Assembly (NCBI RefSeq): GCF_963668385.1
Contig: NZ_OY764327.1
Location: forward strand, 5,242,501 to 5,306,500
DNA: 64,000 bases
Origin: an uncultured Carboxylicivirga sp.
GTDB lineage: Bacteria > Bacteroidota > Bacteroidia > Bacteroidales > Marinilabiliaceae
Direction of reading: 5' to 3'
Numbering within the stretch: position 1 is the stretch's first letter; the number at the start of each line of letters is the position of its first letter. The notes below the pieces were generated by a model. The model had not been told where the DNA came from. It did no database searches and saw only the letters and a list, made by a program, of their open reading frames with translations. A program made the translations under genes and the position numbers. This document shows positions 51,254 through 60,984 of the stretch, in pieces.

Positions 51254-51285
51254 CCCCCGAAGAAGGTGTGAAACAATCTCGGGGG
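51254..51285 (-). terminator. Hairpin downstream of the 229-aa gene
   Basis: CCCCCGAG on the minus strand pairs with TTCGGGGG across a loop of about 15 bases, roughly 20 bp after the stop. A weak T-run follows further on. Confidence 0.55.
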
Positions 51286-51303
51286 CTAACAAAATAAAGG
51301 GTT

Positions 51304-51993
51304 TTAAGCTTTAATGTACTTTTTAAGTCGCTCATCATTCTTCCAAAAAACATAACGACCATACTCTCTTATTTCCTGTACTTTTTTATAAAGAAGGGTA
51401 TAAGCTTTATCTCGTAATAATTTATTTCCGCCACCCTCTTCTGCTGTTCCGTTAGCTTGAGCCAGCAATTCCGATAGAGAATGCGAGAGCTTCTTTGCCT
51501 CTTGTAAAACAGGCATATCAAAGTTAATTGTCCCAAGCGGTTGAGGATTATTTTCTCCAAGTACAGCCAGTTCTATTAAATCCTGAATCATATCGGCATT
51601 GCTGCTTCCCTCACGTAAACGACGGACTTTTTGTAGCAGGTTACTGTCTTTACGGTAGGCAAATGTAAAATGATGCAGCATATCATCTCTTAGCTTATAA
51701 GCCTCAGGAGACTGCTGCTGCCATTCTTTTTGGGCCTCCTGACGGGCTCTGAATTCACTCATCCAATTCGCCTGTATATAACGCAGTGCTCCGGTAAGTG
51801 GAGTGACTTCGTCGATAATTTTTACATCAAGGCCTGCACCGGTTAATGCTTCCTTATCACGCTGGGCCTCTATGGCCAGGGTCTCACACGATGCTGCAAA
51901 ATCATCAATGGGTTGATTGGGTAATTTAACCTCACCATCGGGCACTGCTTCAATCAATTCTTTCCATTCCTCATAGTTTTCGTTGAAACTCAT
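51304..51993 (-). CDS. Conserved-looking hypothetical protein, helical
   Basis: The 229-residue protein is predicted all-helical, with many charged residues and a central LRDDMLHHFTFAYRKDSNLL. Its layout is like Bacteroidota DUF6261-type proteins, but I cannot confirm a family. It has higher G+C content and cleaner codon use than the surrounding repeats, and a terminator follows, so it is a real gene. Isolated. Confidence 0.6.
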   Translation of the reverse strand: MSFNENYEEWKELIEAVPDGEVKLPNQPIDDFAASCETLAIEAQRDKEALTGAGLDVKIIDEVTPLTGALRYIQANWMSEFRARQEAQKEWQQQSPEAYKLRDDMLHHFTFAYRKDSNLLQKVRRLREGSSNADMIQDLIELAVLGENNPQPLGTINFDMPVLQEAKKLSHSLSELLAQANGTAEEGGGNKLLRDKAYTLLYKKVQEIREYGRYVFWKNDERLKKYIKA

Positions 51994-52289
51994 AATTCAA
52001 AAAATTAAATGATATATTGCGGTCACCTCTCCGGCCTCTTCTTCCGCTCTGGTCTGCTAAAACAAGATGGGTTGATGACCAGCCGGTGAGGGTTTTCCAA
52101 CTATATTTGCTTCTTAAAATAACATATTGTTAATTCTCCGGCAAGCTTTCACATTTTTTGTTAGTTACTAGCATTCGCAACCGTTGCACACGTTAATACT
52201 TGCTTGATTGGATCTAATCCTTACCGGTTGTAGCATTCAGTAGTTCAAATATGTTAATTTGGAATTATTATAAATTAGAGCTCACGTAA
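51994..52289. other. Intergenic, no gene seen
   Basis: No frame or motif of note. It probably holds the promoter of the 229-aa gene. Confidence 0.5.
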
Positions 52290-53495
52290 AATGTTCCCCC
52301 ATAGCCCTAACGGGTACTTCCCCAAGGGGAAGAGTATGCACGGGTAAAATGCTCCCTTGGGGGAGCTGTCCGCAGGACTGAGGGGGAGTTTCTCTCGTGG
52401 ATTGAATACATGAGAATAATAAAAAGGAATCTGATTCGAAAGTTAATACCCCCATCGCCCTATGGGCACTTCCCCTTGGGGAAGAGTATGCACGGGTAGG
52501 ATGCTCCCTTTGGGGAGCTGTCCGCAGGACTGAGGGGGTGTTTCTAACGTGGATTGAATACATGAGAATAATAAAAAGGAATCTGATTCGAAAGTTAATA
52601 CCCCCATCGCCCTATGGGCACTTCCCCTTGGGGAAGAGTATGCATGGGTAGGATGCTCCCCTCGGGGAGCTGTCCGCAGGACTGAGGGGGGTGTTTTCTC
52701 TCGCGGATTGAACCCGGGGTTAAAAATAAGCAAGGCACTGCCGCACTTAGTGCTGTTCTTTATTATCAAATGGTGTTGCGGCAGGAAATAAAAAGCCATT
52801 CAACCCTCTTCAGGGTTGGGTAACCAATACCTTGAAACCACGGGTTTCACCCGCGGCTATTATTGTTAATGTCCTTCAGACATTTTTAAAAGTTGATTAA
52901 TAATTCTGATGATGGCAAAAATGGACTTGCAAATTAGTTCCCCCATCGCCCTATGGGCACTTCCCCAGGGGGAAGAGTATGCACGGGTAGGATGCTCCCT
53001 TTGGGGAGCTGTCCGCAGGACTGAGGGGGTGTTTCTCTCGTGGATTGAATACATGAGAATAATAAAAAGGAATTTGATTAGCAGTTTAATACCCCCATCG
53101 CCCTATGGGTACTTCCCCAGGGGGAAGAGTATGCACGGGTAAAATGCTCCTTTGGGGAGCTGTCCGCAGGACTGAGGGGGGTGTTTTCTCACGTGGATTG
53201 AACCCGGGGTTAAAAATAAGCAAGGCACTGCCGCACTTAGTGCTGTTCTTTATTATCAAATGGTGTTGCGGCAGGAAATAAAAAGCCATTCAACCCTCTT
53301 CAGGGTTGGGTAACCAATACCTTGAAACCACGGGTTTCACCCGCGGCTATTATTGTTAATGTCCTTCAGACATTTTTAAAAGTTGATTAATAATTCTGAT
53401 GATGGCAAAAATGGACTTGCAAATTAGTTCCCCAATCGCCCTATGGGCACTTCCCCAGGGGGAAGAGTATGCACTATGCAGATACAGGACTGAGG
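52290..53495. repeat. Array of dispersed-repeat units with a duplicated long segment
   Basis: A unit of about 100 bp occurs six times (at about 52295, 52450, 52607, 52943, 53097 and a broken one at 53430). It carries the words CATCGCCCTATGGGCACTTC, CTTCCCC--GGGGAAG, ATGCACGGGTA and AGCTGTCCGCAGGACTGAGG. The units hold short hairpins. A longer segment of about 380 bp (52600-52983) is repeated with a period of 490 bp (53090-53473), including a unique middle part with the inverted arms CTGCCGCA/TGCGGCAG. The frames inside (with SVLRTAP) are read through the repeats and are not genes. Confidence 0.85.
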
Positions 53496-53499
53496 GTGC

Positions 53500-53835
53500 T
53501 TATTCCGTTTTAATCAATAACGAATAAGTAACGGTACTATCGGGCTTACATACAGGCATTGAAAAACTGCCATCAGGATAATAGCATGGCATTTCCAACA
53601 CTTGTGCTTTCTCGGCCTGTAATTTGGATGATTTTTTGTTTTTACAATTATGATACTTTTCAAAAACATTGGTATCATCTGCTTTATACTCAATTTTACT
53701 ATCCAAGCCCGCAGGTCGTTTTATATCATTATTAAAAATTGAGATACTATCTTTTTGAGGTACGGAAGTACTACTCTGAGCTTGTAGTAAAACAACGAAG
53801 CCACATAAAAACACGGTTAGGATTACTGTTTTCAT
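53500..53835 (-). CDS. Small exported protein, unknown function
   Basis: The 111-residue protein has a signal peptide (cleavage probably after LLQAQ, residue 19) and a mature part with four Cys (in YHNCKNKK, MPCYYPDG, PVCKPDS) that could form disulfides. No family is recognised. It is followed directly by the repeat array, which abuts its stop. Confidence 0.55.
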   Translation of the reverse strand: MKTVILTVFLCGFVVLLQAQSSTSVPQKDSISIFNNDIKRPAGLDSKIEYKADDTNVFEKYHNCKNKKSSKLQAEKAQVLEMPCYYPDGSFSMPVCKPDSTVTYSLLIKTE

Positions 53836-53971
53836 TGCATTAATTTAAAAAGAAAACGACTCACAATAGTAAACAAAAAAAACAATGTTTTAATTATAGC
53901 AGAAGCACTTTAACACTTTCTTTCCAATACCTTTACCAGCAACACCCCATTAATTCTATTAATTACTGTTA

Positions 53972-54664
53972 TTATTTCGTTGCTTCGTTATGCTTAAAAT
54001 AAGAATTAAACGATTGCGGAACATTTGTTTTAAAACTCATCTCTTTTTTCGAAAACGGATGGGTAAAAACCAACGAGCTTGAATGTAAAGCCAGTCGTGC
54101 CCCCTGAAGTTTAACTTTACCATACATTCTATCTCCAACAATTGAATGCCCTTGCTCCGACAAGTGTACCCTAATTTGGTTTTTACGTCCGGTATAAAGC
54201 TTTACCTCCAGCAAACTGTAACCAGCTGATTCTTTTAAAACCTTATACTCGGTTTTGGCATATTTCCCACGATTATTATCCGGGGTTGAAAATACATGAC
54301 ATGCACTATTCTCTTGCAGATACGATTCGATTACACCTTGCTTTTCGGTCAATATACCATGCACTACTGCAATATACTTCTTCTGAAAATCAGTCCAGTT
54401 TTGCTGTAAAAACAGTTTACTCCGTTCGTTTTTGGCAAACAAAAGCAAGCCCGAAGTATCTCTGTCGAGACGATGTACAATAAAAACACGAGCTCTTGAT
54501 TTTGAGTTGCCCTTTTTCACATACTCATTCAGCATGTAATGAGCTGTATGAATTTTTTCCTTCACGGTGGCAATGGTTAACAGTCCGCTTGCCTTATTGA
54601 CAACGATTATATCCTGATCTTCAAAAATAATTTCGAGACCTTTAAGTTGATGCTTTTTCGACAT
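53972..54664 (-). CDS. RluA-family pseudouridine synthase
   Basis: The 230-residue protein matches RluA-type RNA pseudouridine synthases: IVVNKASGLLTI near the start, the catalytic Asp in VHRLDRDTSGLLLFAK, and GRKNQIRVHLSEQGHSIVGD. No S4 domain is present. It converts uridine to pseudouridine in rRNA or tRNA; the exact site cannot be given. Confidence 0.92.
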   Translation of the reverse strand: MSKKHQLKGLEIIFEDQDIIVVNKASGLLTIATVKEKIHTAHYMLNEYVKKGNSKSRARVFIVHRLDRDTSGLLLFAKNERSKLFLQQNWTDFQKKYIAVVHGILTEKQGVIESYLQENSACHVFSTPDNNRGKYAKTEYKVLKESAGYSLLEVKLYTGRKNQIRVHLSEQGHSIVGDRMYGKVKLQGARLALHSSSLVFTHPFSKKEMSFKTNVPQSFNSYFKHNEATK

Positions 54665-54716
54665 ATATTTATATCAGTATCTATCAATTAATAATATAAG
54701 TACCTGTAAGTAATAA

Positions 54717-55310
54717 TTACATTACTTTTTTACCCTTATAACTCATATAGGTTAACACCATATCAATTGCAATGCGTATGGCTGTTCCTATTGGATATAA
54801 ATTGCGTGCTTCGTTAAAATGTATAAACAGCAATCGCGAATAATAATCGCTTGCTTTCGGACAAATGGTTTTAGTTAGCAGAAGCTGATTGGCTTTATCT
54901 ACTTCCAATGGCTGATTAAGCCTGATGGTTTTACATGCATTTATTTTTTTTACCCCATACTTACTGGTTACATAATTATAGGAAAACAATCGGCATATTA
55001 ACCCTCGGTAAGGGTAAAAGGTACATCCTGGTTTACTTCCTTCGTGAGATAAAACATTAAGCAGCGGGCAAGCAAACTCGTTGTTTAACTGATCAATCTT
55101 AGCTAATACCTCTTTGTATCGCCCCGTTTTATATAAATGATAGGCTAAGGGTAAAAACTCAATGGCTGTTGCCTCTATTTTAGTTGTAGTACAACAATGT
55201 ATGCAGTTTTCGACACAGTGTATACTGGTATGCTTCTGCATCTTATGAATATCTTTTTCGAGTGATTCAAATAATTTTTCTACACCTCGAACAACTTGCA
55301 CTATGTTCAT
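54717..55310 (-). CDS. YkgJ-type Cys-cluster protein
   Basis: The 197-residue protein has a Cys-rich N-terminal region (HCVENCIHCCTTTKIEA) and later Cys (CPLLN, PGCTFYPYRGLICRLF, INACKTI), the pattern of YkgJ/CxxCxxCC zinc- or iron-binding proteins. An upstream TTG (55319) is less likely than the ATG at 55310. Function unknown; probably metal-binding. Confidence 0.8.
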   Translation of the reverse strand: MNIVQVVRGVEKLFESLEKDIHKMQKHTSIHCVENCIHCCTTTKIEATAIEFLPLAYHLYKTGRYKEVLAKIDQLNNEFACPLLNVLSHEGSKPGCTFYPYRGLICRLFSYNYVTSKYGVKKINACKTIRLNQPLEVDKANQLLLTKTICPKASDYYSRLLFIHFNEARNLYPIGTAIRIAIDMVLTYMSYKGKKVM

Positions 55311-55468
55311 ATTGATCAAAAAATAAGCATGCTAATTTAATCGAAAGAGTGATTACTTGTTTCGCGATGCTCATAATTATTTATTAACCGACAGAACAAC
55401 TTATATACACCTGACTTTATATAACTTACTAATTTAACACCCGCAATAAACAGTTACATTAACAATAA

Positions 55469-55511
55469 AAAAAGCTGACAACAAAATCACAAAAGGCTTT
55501 ATTGTCAGCTT
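55469..55511 (-). terminator. Intrinsic terminator of the zinc-ribbon gene
   Basis: On the minus strand AAGCTGACAA pairs with TTGTCAGCTT and is followed by a T-run, about 40 bp after the stop of the 235-aa gene. Confidence 0.85.
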
Positions 55512-55552
55512 AAATATTGTACAATATCTTATCTAATCAAGAAGGTACTTAT

Positions 55553-56260
55553 TTAGTTTGTCTCATCTCGTTTTACCTGATAAATAACAAAATCGTCCAG
55601 AATTAGCTTTTTCGAAATTCGTTCTTTTGATTCTTTTACAGAATTGGAGTATATGTTTTCCGGAGCAAAATAATCATCCTCTTCACCCACCGAAGCATAA
55701 GCATTACCAACTAGTTTACGATCTATTTTCAATAAATTACTTAATTCGAAACCAACAGAATCCGCACTGGAATTAATCACCTTTAATACAAAACTCTGTC
55801 GGTATGTTTTACCACTAACAAGGGTATCGCCTGCTTTTGCATAGTAAATATCGTTCACCTGTGGATGATCAAGTTTCGATTGCAATAACTCAAGCTGATG
55901 CTGCTTTTCCATCTCTCTGTTTTTTCGTGAGGCTTCTGACTCTGGCCACATACCCCAAACAACAAAAGCAGCAATAATTATCAGTCCTGTAAAATGAAAA
56001 ACAGAAAACGATTGTCGTTGCTTCACCTCATCCGCTGTAGCAAACATGCGTGAATCAAACGTTTTTTTATCATACACTTTTTTACAATGCTGACATTGCC
56101 CTACTACTATTTTTTGAAAAGGAAAAAGAGGAATCCAAAAAATATGTGCATATCGTATCGCACTCTGAAAAACCATTTGGCCTTGTGTATTACAATTGGG
56201 GCACGTGTTATTGGTTTGAACCGCTTTGCCACTAAAGCTTCTTGTTCCGTAGATAATCAT
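55553..56260 (-). CDS. Zinc-ribbon membrane protein
   Basis: The 235-residue protein has two CxxC pairs (NTCPNCNTQG and GQCQHCKKVY) separated by a segment with FWIPLFPFQKIVVG, the typical zinc-ribbon plus short membrane-associated part of zinc-ribbon proteins in Bacteroidota. A membrane helix follows (FHFTGLIIIAAFVVWGMWP, about 88-106), and the C-terminal half is soluble. Function unknown. Confidence 0.7.
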   Translation of the reverse strand: MIIYGTRSFSGKAVQTNNTCPNCNTQGQMVFQSAIRYAHIFWIPLFPFQKIVVGQCQHCKKVYDKKTFDSRMFATADEVKQRQSFSVFHFTGLIIIAAFVVWGMWPESEASRKNREMEKQHQLELLQSKLDHPQVNDIYYAKAGDTLVSGKTYRQSFVLKVINSSADSVGFELSNLLKIDRKLVGNAYASVGEEDDYFAPENIYSNSVKESKERISKKLILDDFVIYQVKRDETN

Positions 56261-56269
56261 AGATGTTGA

Positions 56270-57780
56270 AAATTGGTTGTTAGAATTTTAATTAGTTTCA
56301 AGATGATGTTTAACGGTAATGAGAGTTCTAAGTTGCAATTATTATTAAATAACCTATACAAAGCATTAATTATCAATATCACTATTTTTTTAGATGATAA
56401 AGTCACGAAGATGGCATTCAATCCAGCTAGGATTAGCAGAGTTTAGGATATATCGAAAACAAGAAAAACACCTCACCTCTATCCTCTCCTCAAGAAGAGG
56501 AAACGCTTACACTTAATACACGGCATATCTACTACATAGACAGTTTTCTTTTAGCAAAGAATTTTTCCGTTTACTTACTTTCTGTCATCAGCTACAGAAA
56601 GTACCAAAGTTCCCGATGCTTCGGAACCATGATTCCGCAAATGGAATCTCACAATTAAATTTGTAAATAAACCATTAGTTGATTCATCATAAAAACTTGA
56701 GATAACAAAACTGTTACCTATTCATGTAATCATTCTAGAGCAGCATATCCTCAATCGAAACAACGTTTCGAAATTCTGATTGCCTGGGCTAGTTGCGAAC
56801 TTGGCGGAATGGTGGCTTCGAGGTACGAGAAGTTGCACCTGTAGCCATTAGTTCGTCAACGGTGCGTAGCAAGCCCCTCAATCAGAAAAGTTTTTGATTC
56901 CTTTTTCTAAAAAAAGAAATAGATTGATGAAGTTTGGGTATATTTCAGTTGTATAGAGATGTAACTACAGCGAAGTTATCTGATATTGAATGCAAGAAAA
57001 GTGCCTCTCCTCTTTCCTCTCCTCAAGGAGAGGAGGACATTACACTTAATACATTACCCTAAGGGGTGTCTCCTTCTCCTAACAGGAGAAGGTCGGGATG
57101 AGGTGGTTAAATATTCAACTTCCCTGAAGTTGTTATCCTTCGCCAACATAATAGTGAGTTTGGTTCCCCAGCCTACATTAGGCAGATTTTTTTAGCAAAG
57201 GGAGATTCTATTAACATACTTTCTGTCATCAGCTACAAAACGGTACCAGAGATCCCGATGCTTCGGGACCATGGCTCCGCAAATAGAATCTCACAATTAA
57301 ATTTGTAAATAAACCATTCCTTGATTCATCATAAAAACTTGAGATAACAAAACTGTTACCTATTCATGTAATCATTCTAGAGCAACATATCCTCAATCGA
57401 AACAACGTTTCGAAATTCTGATTGCCTGGGCTAGTTGCGAACTTGGCGGAATGGTGGCTTCGAGGTACGAGAAGTTGCACCTGTAGCCATTAGTTCGTCA
57501 ACGGTGCGTAGCAAGCCCCTCAATCAGAAAAGTTTTTGATTCCTTTTTCTAAAAAAGGAATAGATTGATGAAGTTTGGATATTAGTTCTATCGAGATACA
57601 ACTAATCCCAAACTATGTGATTGCGAATACTGGAAAAACACCTCACATCTATCCTCTCAAGGAGAGGAAGATATTACTGTAAATACACTTCAGAAAATGG
57701 TGTCTCCTTCGACCGTTAGTAGAAGGCTGGAATGAGGTGGTTTATACACTTAATCGGTTATTAATGTTTAAATATAAAAA
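56270..57780. other. Long non-coding stretch built of dispersed repeats
   Basis: About 1.5 kb without a convincing gene. It contains the two long direct copies at 56573-56937 and 57213-57577 and several copies of a CACCTCACCTCTATCCTCTC-type hairpin unit (about 56469, 56999, 57060-57110, 57640-57735). Frames here are accidental. Confidence 0.7.
56573..57577. repeat. Two direct copies of a 365-bp dispersed element, period about 640 bp
   Basis: Copies at 56573-56937 and 57213-57577 share long identical runs, for example CATTCTAGAGCA, GATTGCCTGGGCTAGTTGCG, GGCGGAATGGTGGCTTCGAG and AGATTGATGAAGTTTGG. The inner part contains an inverted pair: CTGATTG...CAATCAG at 56779-56886, arms about 90 bp apart. 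Flanking words TACTTTCTGTCATCAGCTAC are also shared. No frame is conserved between copies, so this looks like a non-autonomous element or structured RNA gene. Confidence 0.8.
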
Positions 57781-57802
57781 GGTATTACGGCACCATATTT
57801 TC

Positions 57803-59695
57803 TTAGCTGGGTACGGTTACTAAAGGTAACTTAATAAAGAATTCAGAACCTTTTCCTAGTTCAGAGTTAACCCATATAGACCCACCCATTTTTTCGACAA
57901 ACGATTTACATATAGAGAGCCCAAGCCCCATTCCCTCGGTACCATTAACAGAGCTGCTTTCAACCTGATTAAAACGATCGAAAATAATAGCTCGCATCTC
58001 AGCTCTTATACCCTTACCCGTATCTTTAACACTGAATTGTAATTCATTTGAAGTATAAGTACAATTCAACTCAACCATCCCTTGGGTAGTGAATTTAAAG
58101 GCATTACCCAATAGATTAATCAGTACTTGCTCCACTTTTAGTTTATCAATCCATACCCATACCTCATTATTAAAATTTTTATGGTAGTTAAAAGCAAGTT
58201 GTTTCTGATTAGCTAAAGGCGTATAAAATTTATATACGCTTTCGAGCAGATCGTTTAAATCAGTATTAGCCGGATGAATAGATACCTGATTGGCTTCAAT
58301 TCTTGAAATATTAATCAGATCATCTATTAAATGCAAAAGTCGGTTACCACTTTTATTAATAATATCAATAAACTGATCCACCTCGCTTTGGGGTAGCTTA
58401 TTGCTCATAATTATTTCGGTAAAGCCAATAATACCATTCATAGGGGTTCTAATCTCGTGACTTAAATTAGCTAAAAAGATGGTTTTCAACCGATCGCTTT
58501 CCTCTGCCTTTTGTTTCGCTATCTTTAACTCATTATTTTTCTGCTTGATTTCAGCCTCAGCCCTCTTACTTTTTCGATATAAATACCCCAAAGTAAACAC
58601 TACTAATAGCAACGAAATTATGATGGACAATAAGCTTACAAGTAATTTTTTATTCGCCTGCCAAAAGGAAGTAGGTTGATTTAGTATTTCACTCCCGTTT
58701 GGTAATAGTTCGAGTGATATATTATATTTACTCAATAAGTTATTGTCAAACTTATAAAGCATAGGGCTCCCCGTCACCTCAATATCCGAAGGTTTTTCAC
58801 CATTCAAAATACGTTTACTAATGCTGGCTGCCTTGGCCCCCTGATAAAAAGGTGTAGTTATTTTACCACCAACAACACCTTGGCCTACCACATCCCAAAT
58901 ACAGTAAATAGGCAGCGATGTAATCGACGAAACAAAGTCGATACTTTCGGTACTTGAAATAAATTGGCCATCGGGTAATCGCAGATATATAGCCCAGATG
59001 ACAATCGTATTTTCATGCTCGTGACTCAAGTATTCTTTTATTTCATCTGGCTTCTTATCTATTAAATAATCAATGGTAATTGCATCTTTAAATTTTTCTT
59101 CTGCCCTTTTCACCATTGCTATTAGCGCCTTACCCGACTCGGTTACATCTGAAATAACAACCAAACGATTGGTGTTTGGATGAAACTTACGTATCATCTC
59201 AATATTAGCCGGTACATCGTAGGTTTCGTACACACCTGTAAAATCTGCCCTACCCTCTATTCGGGATGAATGATAATCCACTACTCCACAAAACGAAACA
59301 GGAACACCCGGAAATATTTCATTGCGATACATCAACATAAAGTTCAGGGCATTATCATCACAGGCTACAATCACATCTATTTTTACATGTTGGTATTTAT
59401 GCTTATAAATATCACGTAGCTGAGTATAGTACAATGAATCTGAACATCGCTTGGTATCCATATACTCAACATAAAGCTCATAAAGGTTTTTATCACCTAG
59501 TTCGGAGAAAACTCCACGCATAATTTCATCGGCCCAATGATAGTTTTGGTGATAGGCATTTAAAACCAATACATTCTTTTCGTGATGATTTTTAGACCAA
59601 CCATCGTTACTAACTTTTTGAGAAGTGGCACATGCCGGTTTGCAGAATATGGTCAGAATAATTCCAATCAGTAGTGTAAAATAAAAACTTCTCAT
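57803..59695 (-). CDS. Binding-protein-fused histidine kinase
   Basis: The 630-residue protein (start at the ATG at 59695; an upstream TTG at 59704 is less likely) has a signal peptide, a periplasmic domain like ABC-transporter substrate-binding proteins (about 35-325, VLVLNAYHQNYHWADEI; VIVACDDNALNFML; PVSFCGVVDY), one membrane helix (about 347-369), a coiled coil, a phosphotransfer domain (LANLSHEIRTPMNGIIGF) and an ATPase domain (NLLGNAFKFTTQG; GMGLGLSICKSFVEKMGG). It has no receiver domain. It senses a ligand, perhaps a peptide or aromatic compound, in the periplasm; no partner regulator is adjacent. Confidence 0.9.
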   Translation of the reverse strand: MRSFYFTLLIGIILTIFCKPACATSQKVSNDGWSKNHHEKNVLVLNAYHQNYHWADEIMRGVFSELGDKNLYELYVEYMDTKRCSDSLYYTQLRDIYKHKYQHVKIDVIVACDDNALNFMLMYRNEIFPGVPVSFCGVVDYHSSRIEGRADFTGVYETYDVPANIEMIRKFHPNTNRLVVISDVTESGKALIAMVKRAEEKFKDAITIDYLIDKKPDEIKEYLSHEHENTIVIWAIYLRLPDGQFISSTESIDFVSSITSLPIYCIWDVVGQGVVGGKITTPFYQGAKAASISKRILNGEKPSDIEVTGSPMLYKFDNNLLSKYNISLELLPNGSEILNQPTSFWQANKKLLVSLLSIIISLLLVVFTLGYLYRKSKRAEAEIKQKNNELKIAKQKAEESDRLKTIFLANLSHEIRTPMNGIIGFTEIIMSNKLPQSEVDQFIDIINKSGNRLLHLIDDLINISRIEANQVSIHPANTDLNDLLESVYKFYTPLANQKQLAFNYHKNFNNEVWVWIDKLKVEQVLINLLGNAFKFTTQGMVELNCTYTSNELQFSVKDTGKGIRAEMRAIIFDRFNQVESSSVNGTEGMGLGLSICKSFVEKMGGSIWVNSELGKGSEFFIKLPLVTVPS

Positions 59696-59997
59696 AGTTA
59701 GCAATAGTATCGATTCAGATTTAGAATTTTACTCATACATCCTTTGGAGTATATCCGTAATTTCCCCTTCACTCATTCTTTTGAAGCTAATAAAGCATTT
59801 GCTCCTACCTTTCGTTATAAAAAGATGCAGGAAATAAATACAAAATAAATCAATTAACCAAAGCTAGTATTTATATTTTGAGTAGTTGATCGATTTATAC
59901 GATAAAAAGGAATAATTATTAAAAACCTTATGAATATTCGGTAAAAGGCAATATCAAATTGAGAGATGATATTACATAATAAATTAATGTAAGCCTC

Positions 59998-60903
59998 TTA
60001 TAAGCTAAAGATATATCCTAAGGAAAGACGAAAATAGGAAGTATTGGGATATGGAGCTTCATCACCAACTGTACGTGGAAGATTATAAATATACGAACAT
60101 TGCATGTCGAAATTTTTCCAATTTAAACTTAAAGGAATTCTTAATTGAGTGTTTAACAATGCAAAAACATCACGATAATAGGTATCAACCTGTGTATTTG
60201 TTGATGGATCGACATAAGCTTCGTTTAGTAAAAACTCGGCTGCCTCTGAACCAAAGAATAAACTTATTTCGGGTTCGAGCCTAAGATAATTGAACTTACC
60301 AAACCGGGCTAAGTAAATATTTGCATAAGTATTCCACGAAAATTGCTGACCAACCTCTTGTCCCAGCAATAACGAACCATCCAATCGGGTTCCTACATGT
60401 TTACTTTTCAATGTAATTCCGACATTAATACTAGTACTATAGATGGGATCAAAATCAGGATCGTTTACATGAAACAAAAAATAATCGGCCGACACCCGAT
60501 ATCTAAAAAATGGATGCTTAGTTAAGCCTTTACTATATCCGGCGGTTATAACGGTACTTCTGTAATTAGGATCTAACTGACTATACCAATTACCTGAAAC
60601 TCCGGCATAAAAACCAGATGAATTCATATAATAAACCTGAGTTGCTAAATTCGACTGGTAATCGCCATTTTCTCTACCTGCATAATAGGTTCGATTACTC
60701 CATGAAGTTGATACATATAAAAACTGAAAATTCTGCTCTTCGGATAACAGATCCAATAAATCATCATCGCCAAACAATACATCGCTCAATAGTGAATCAA
60801 CACGGGCTAGTCTTTCTTTATCCGTTACATCTGTTCGTTGCGACCAACACTGTAATACACTAATCATCATTAAAAGCATTAGAATAACCAGCTTTTTCAT
60901 CAT
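59998..60903 (-). CDS. Outer-membrane beta-barrel-like protein
   Basis: The 301-residue protein has a signal peptide (MMKKLVILMLLMMISVLQCW, cleavage near residue 21-23) and about ten alternating strands rich in Tyr, Phe and Gly, such as FQFLYVSTSW, FYAGVSGNWY, VSADYFLF, ending SYFRLSLGYIFSL, with an aromatic C-terminus as in outer-membrane barrels. No family is certain; a YaiO-like barrel is possible. Confidence 0.65.
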   Translation of the reverse strand: MMKKLVILMLLMMISVLQCWSQRTDVTDKERLARVDSLLSDVLFGDDDLLDLLSEEQNFQFLYVSTSWSNRTYYAGRENGDYQSNLATQVYYMNSSGFYAGVSGNWYSQLDPNYRSTVITAGYSKGLTKHPFFRYRVSADYFLFHVNDPDFDPIYSTSINVGITLKSKHVGTRLDGSLLLGQEVGQQFSWNTYANIYLARFGKFNYLRLEPEISLFFGSEAAEFLLNEAYVDPSTNTQVDTYYRDVFALLNTQLRIPLSLNWKNFDMQCSYIYNLPRTVGDEAPYPNTSYFRLSLGYIFSL

Positions 60904-60984
60904 TTACCCATTTTGTAATTATTCTACCAAAGATTTATGGAAATAATAAGAGAAGCCACCCTAAGGTAACTTCTCTTAACACGG

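Noticed and set aside
52282-53289. Several short frames with a repeated SVLRTAP peptide on the minus strand
   Set aside because: They are read through the repeat units at 52290-53495, have no start context and repeat with the DNA, so they are not genes.
52290-53495. CRISPR array
   Set aside because: Units are about 100 bp and irregularly spaced, spacers are not unique and of even length, and no cas genes are near.
56986-57195. 69-codon plus-strand frame
   Set aside because: It is read through dispersed repeat units; not conserved between copies.
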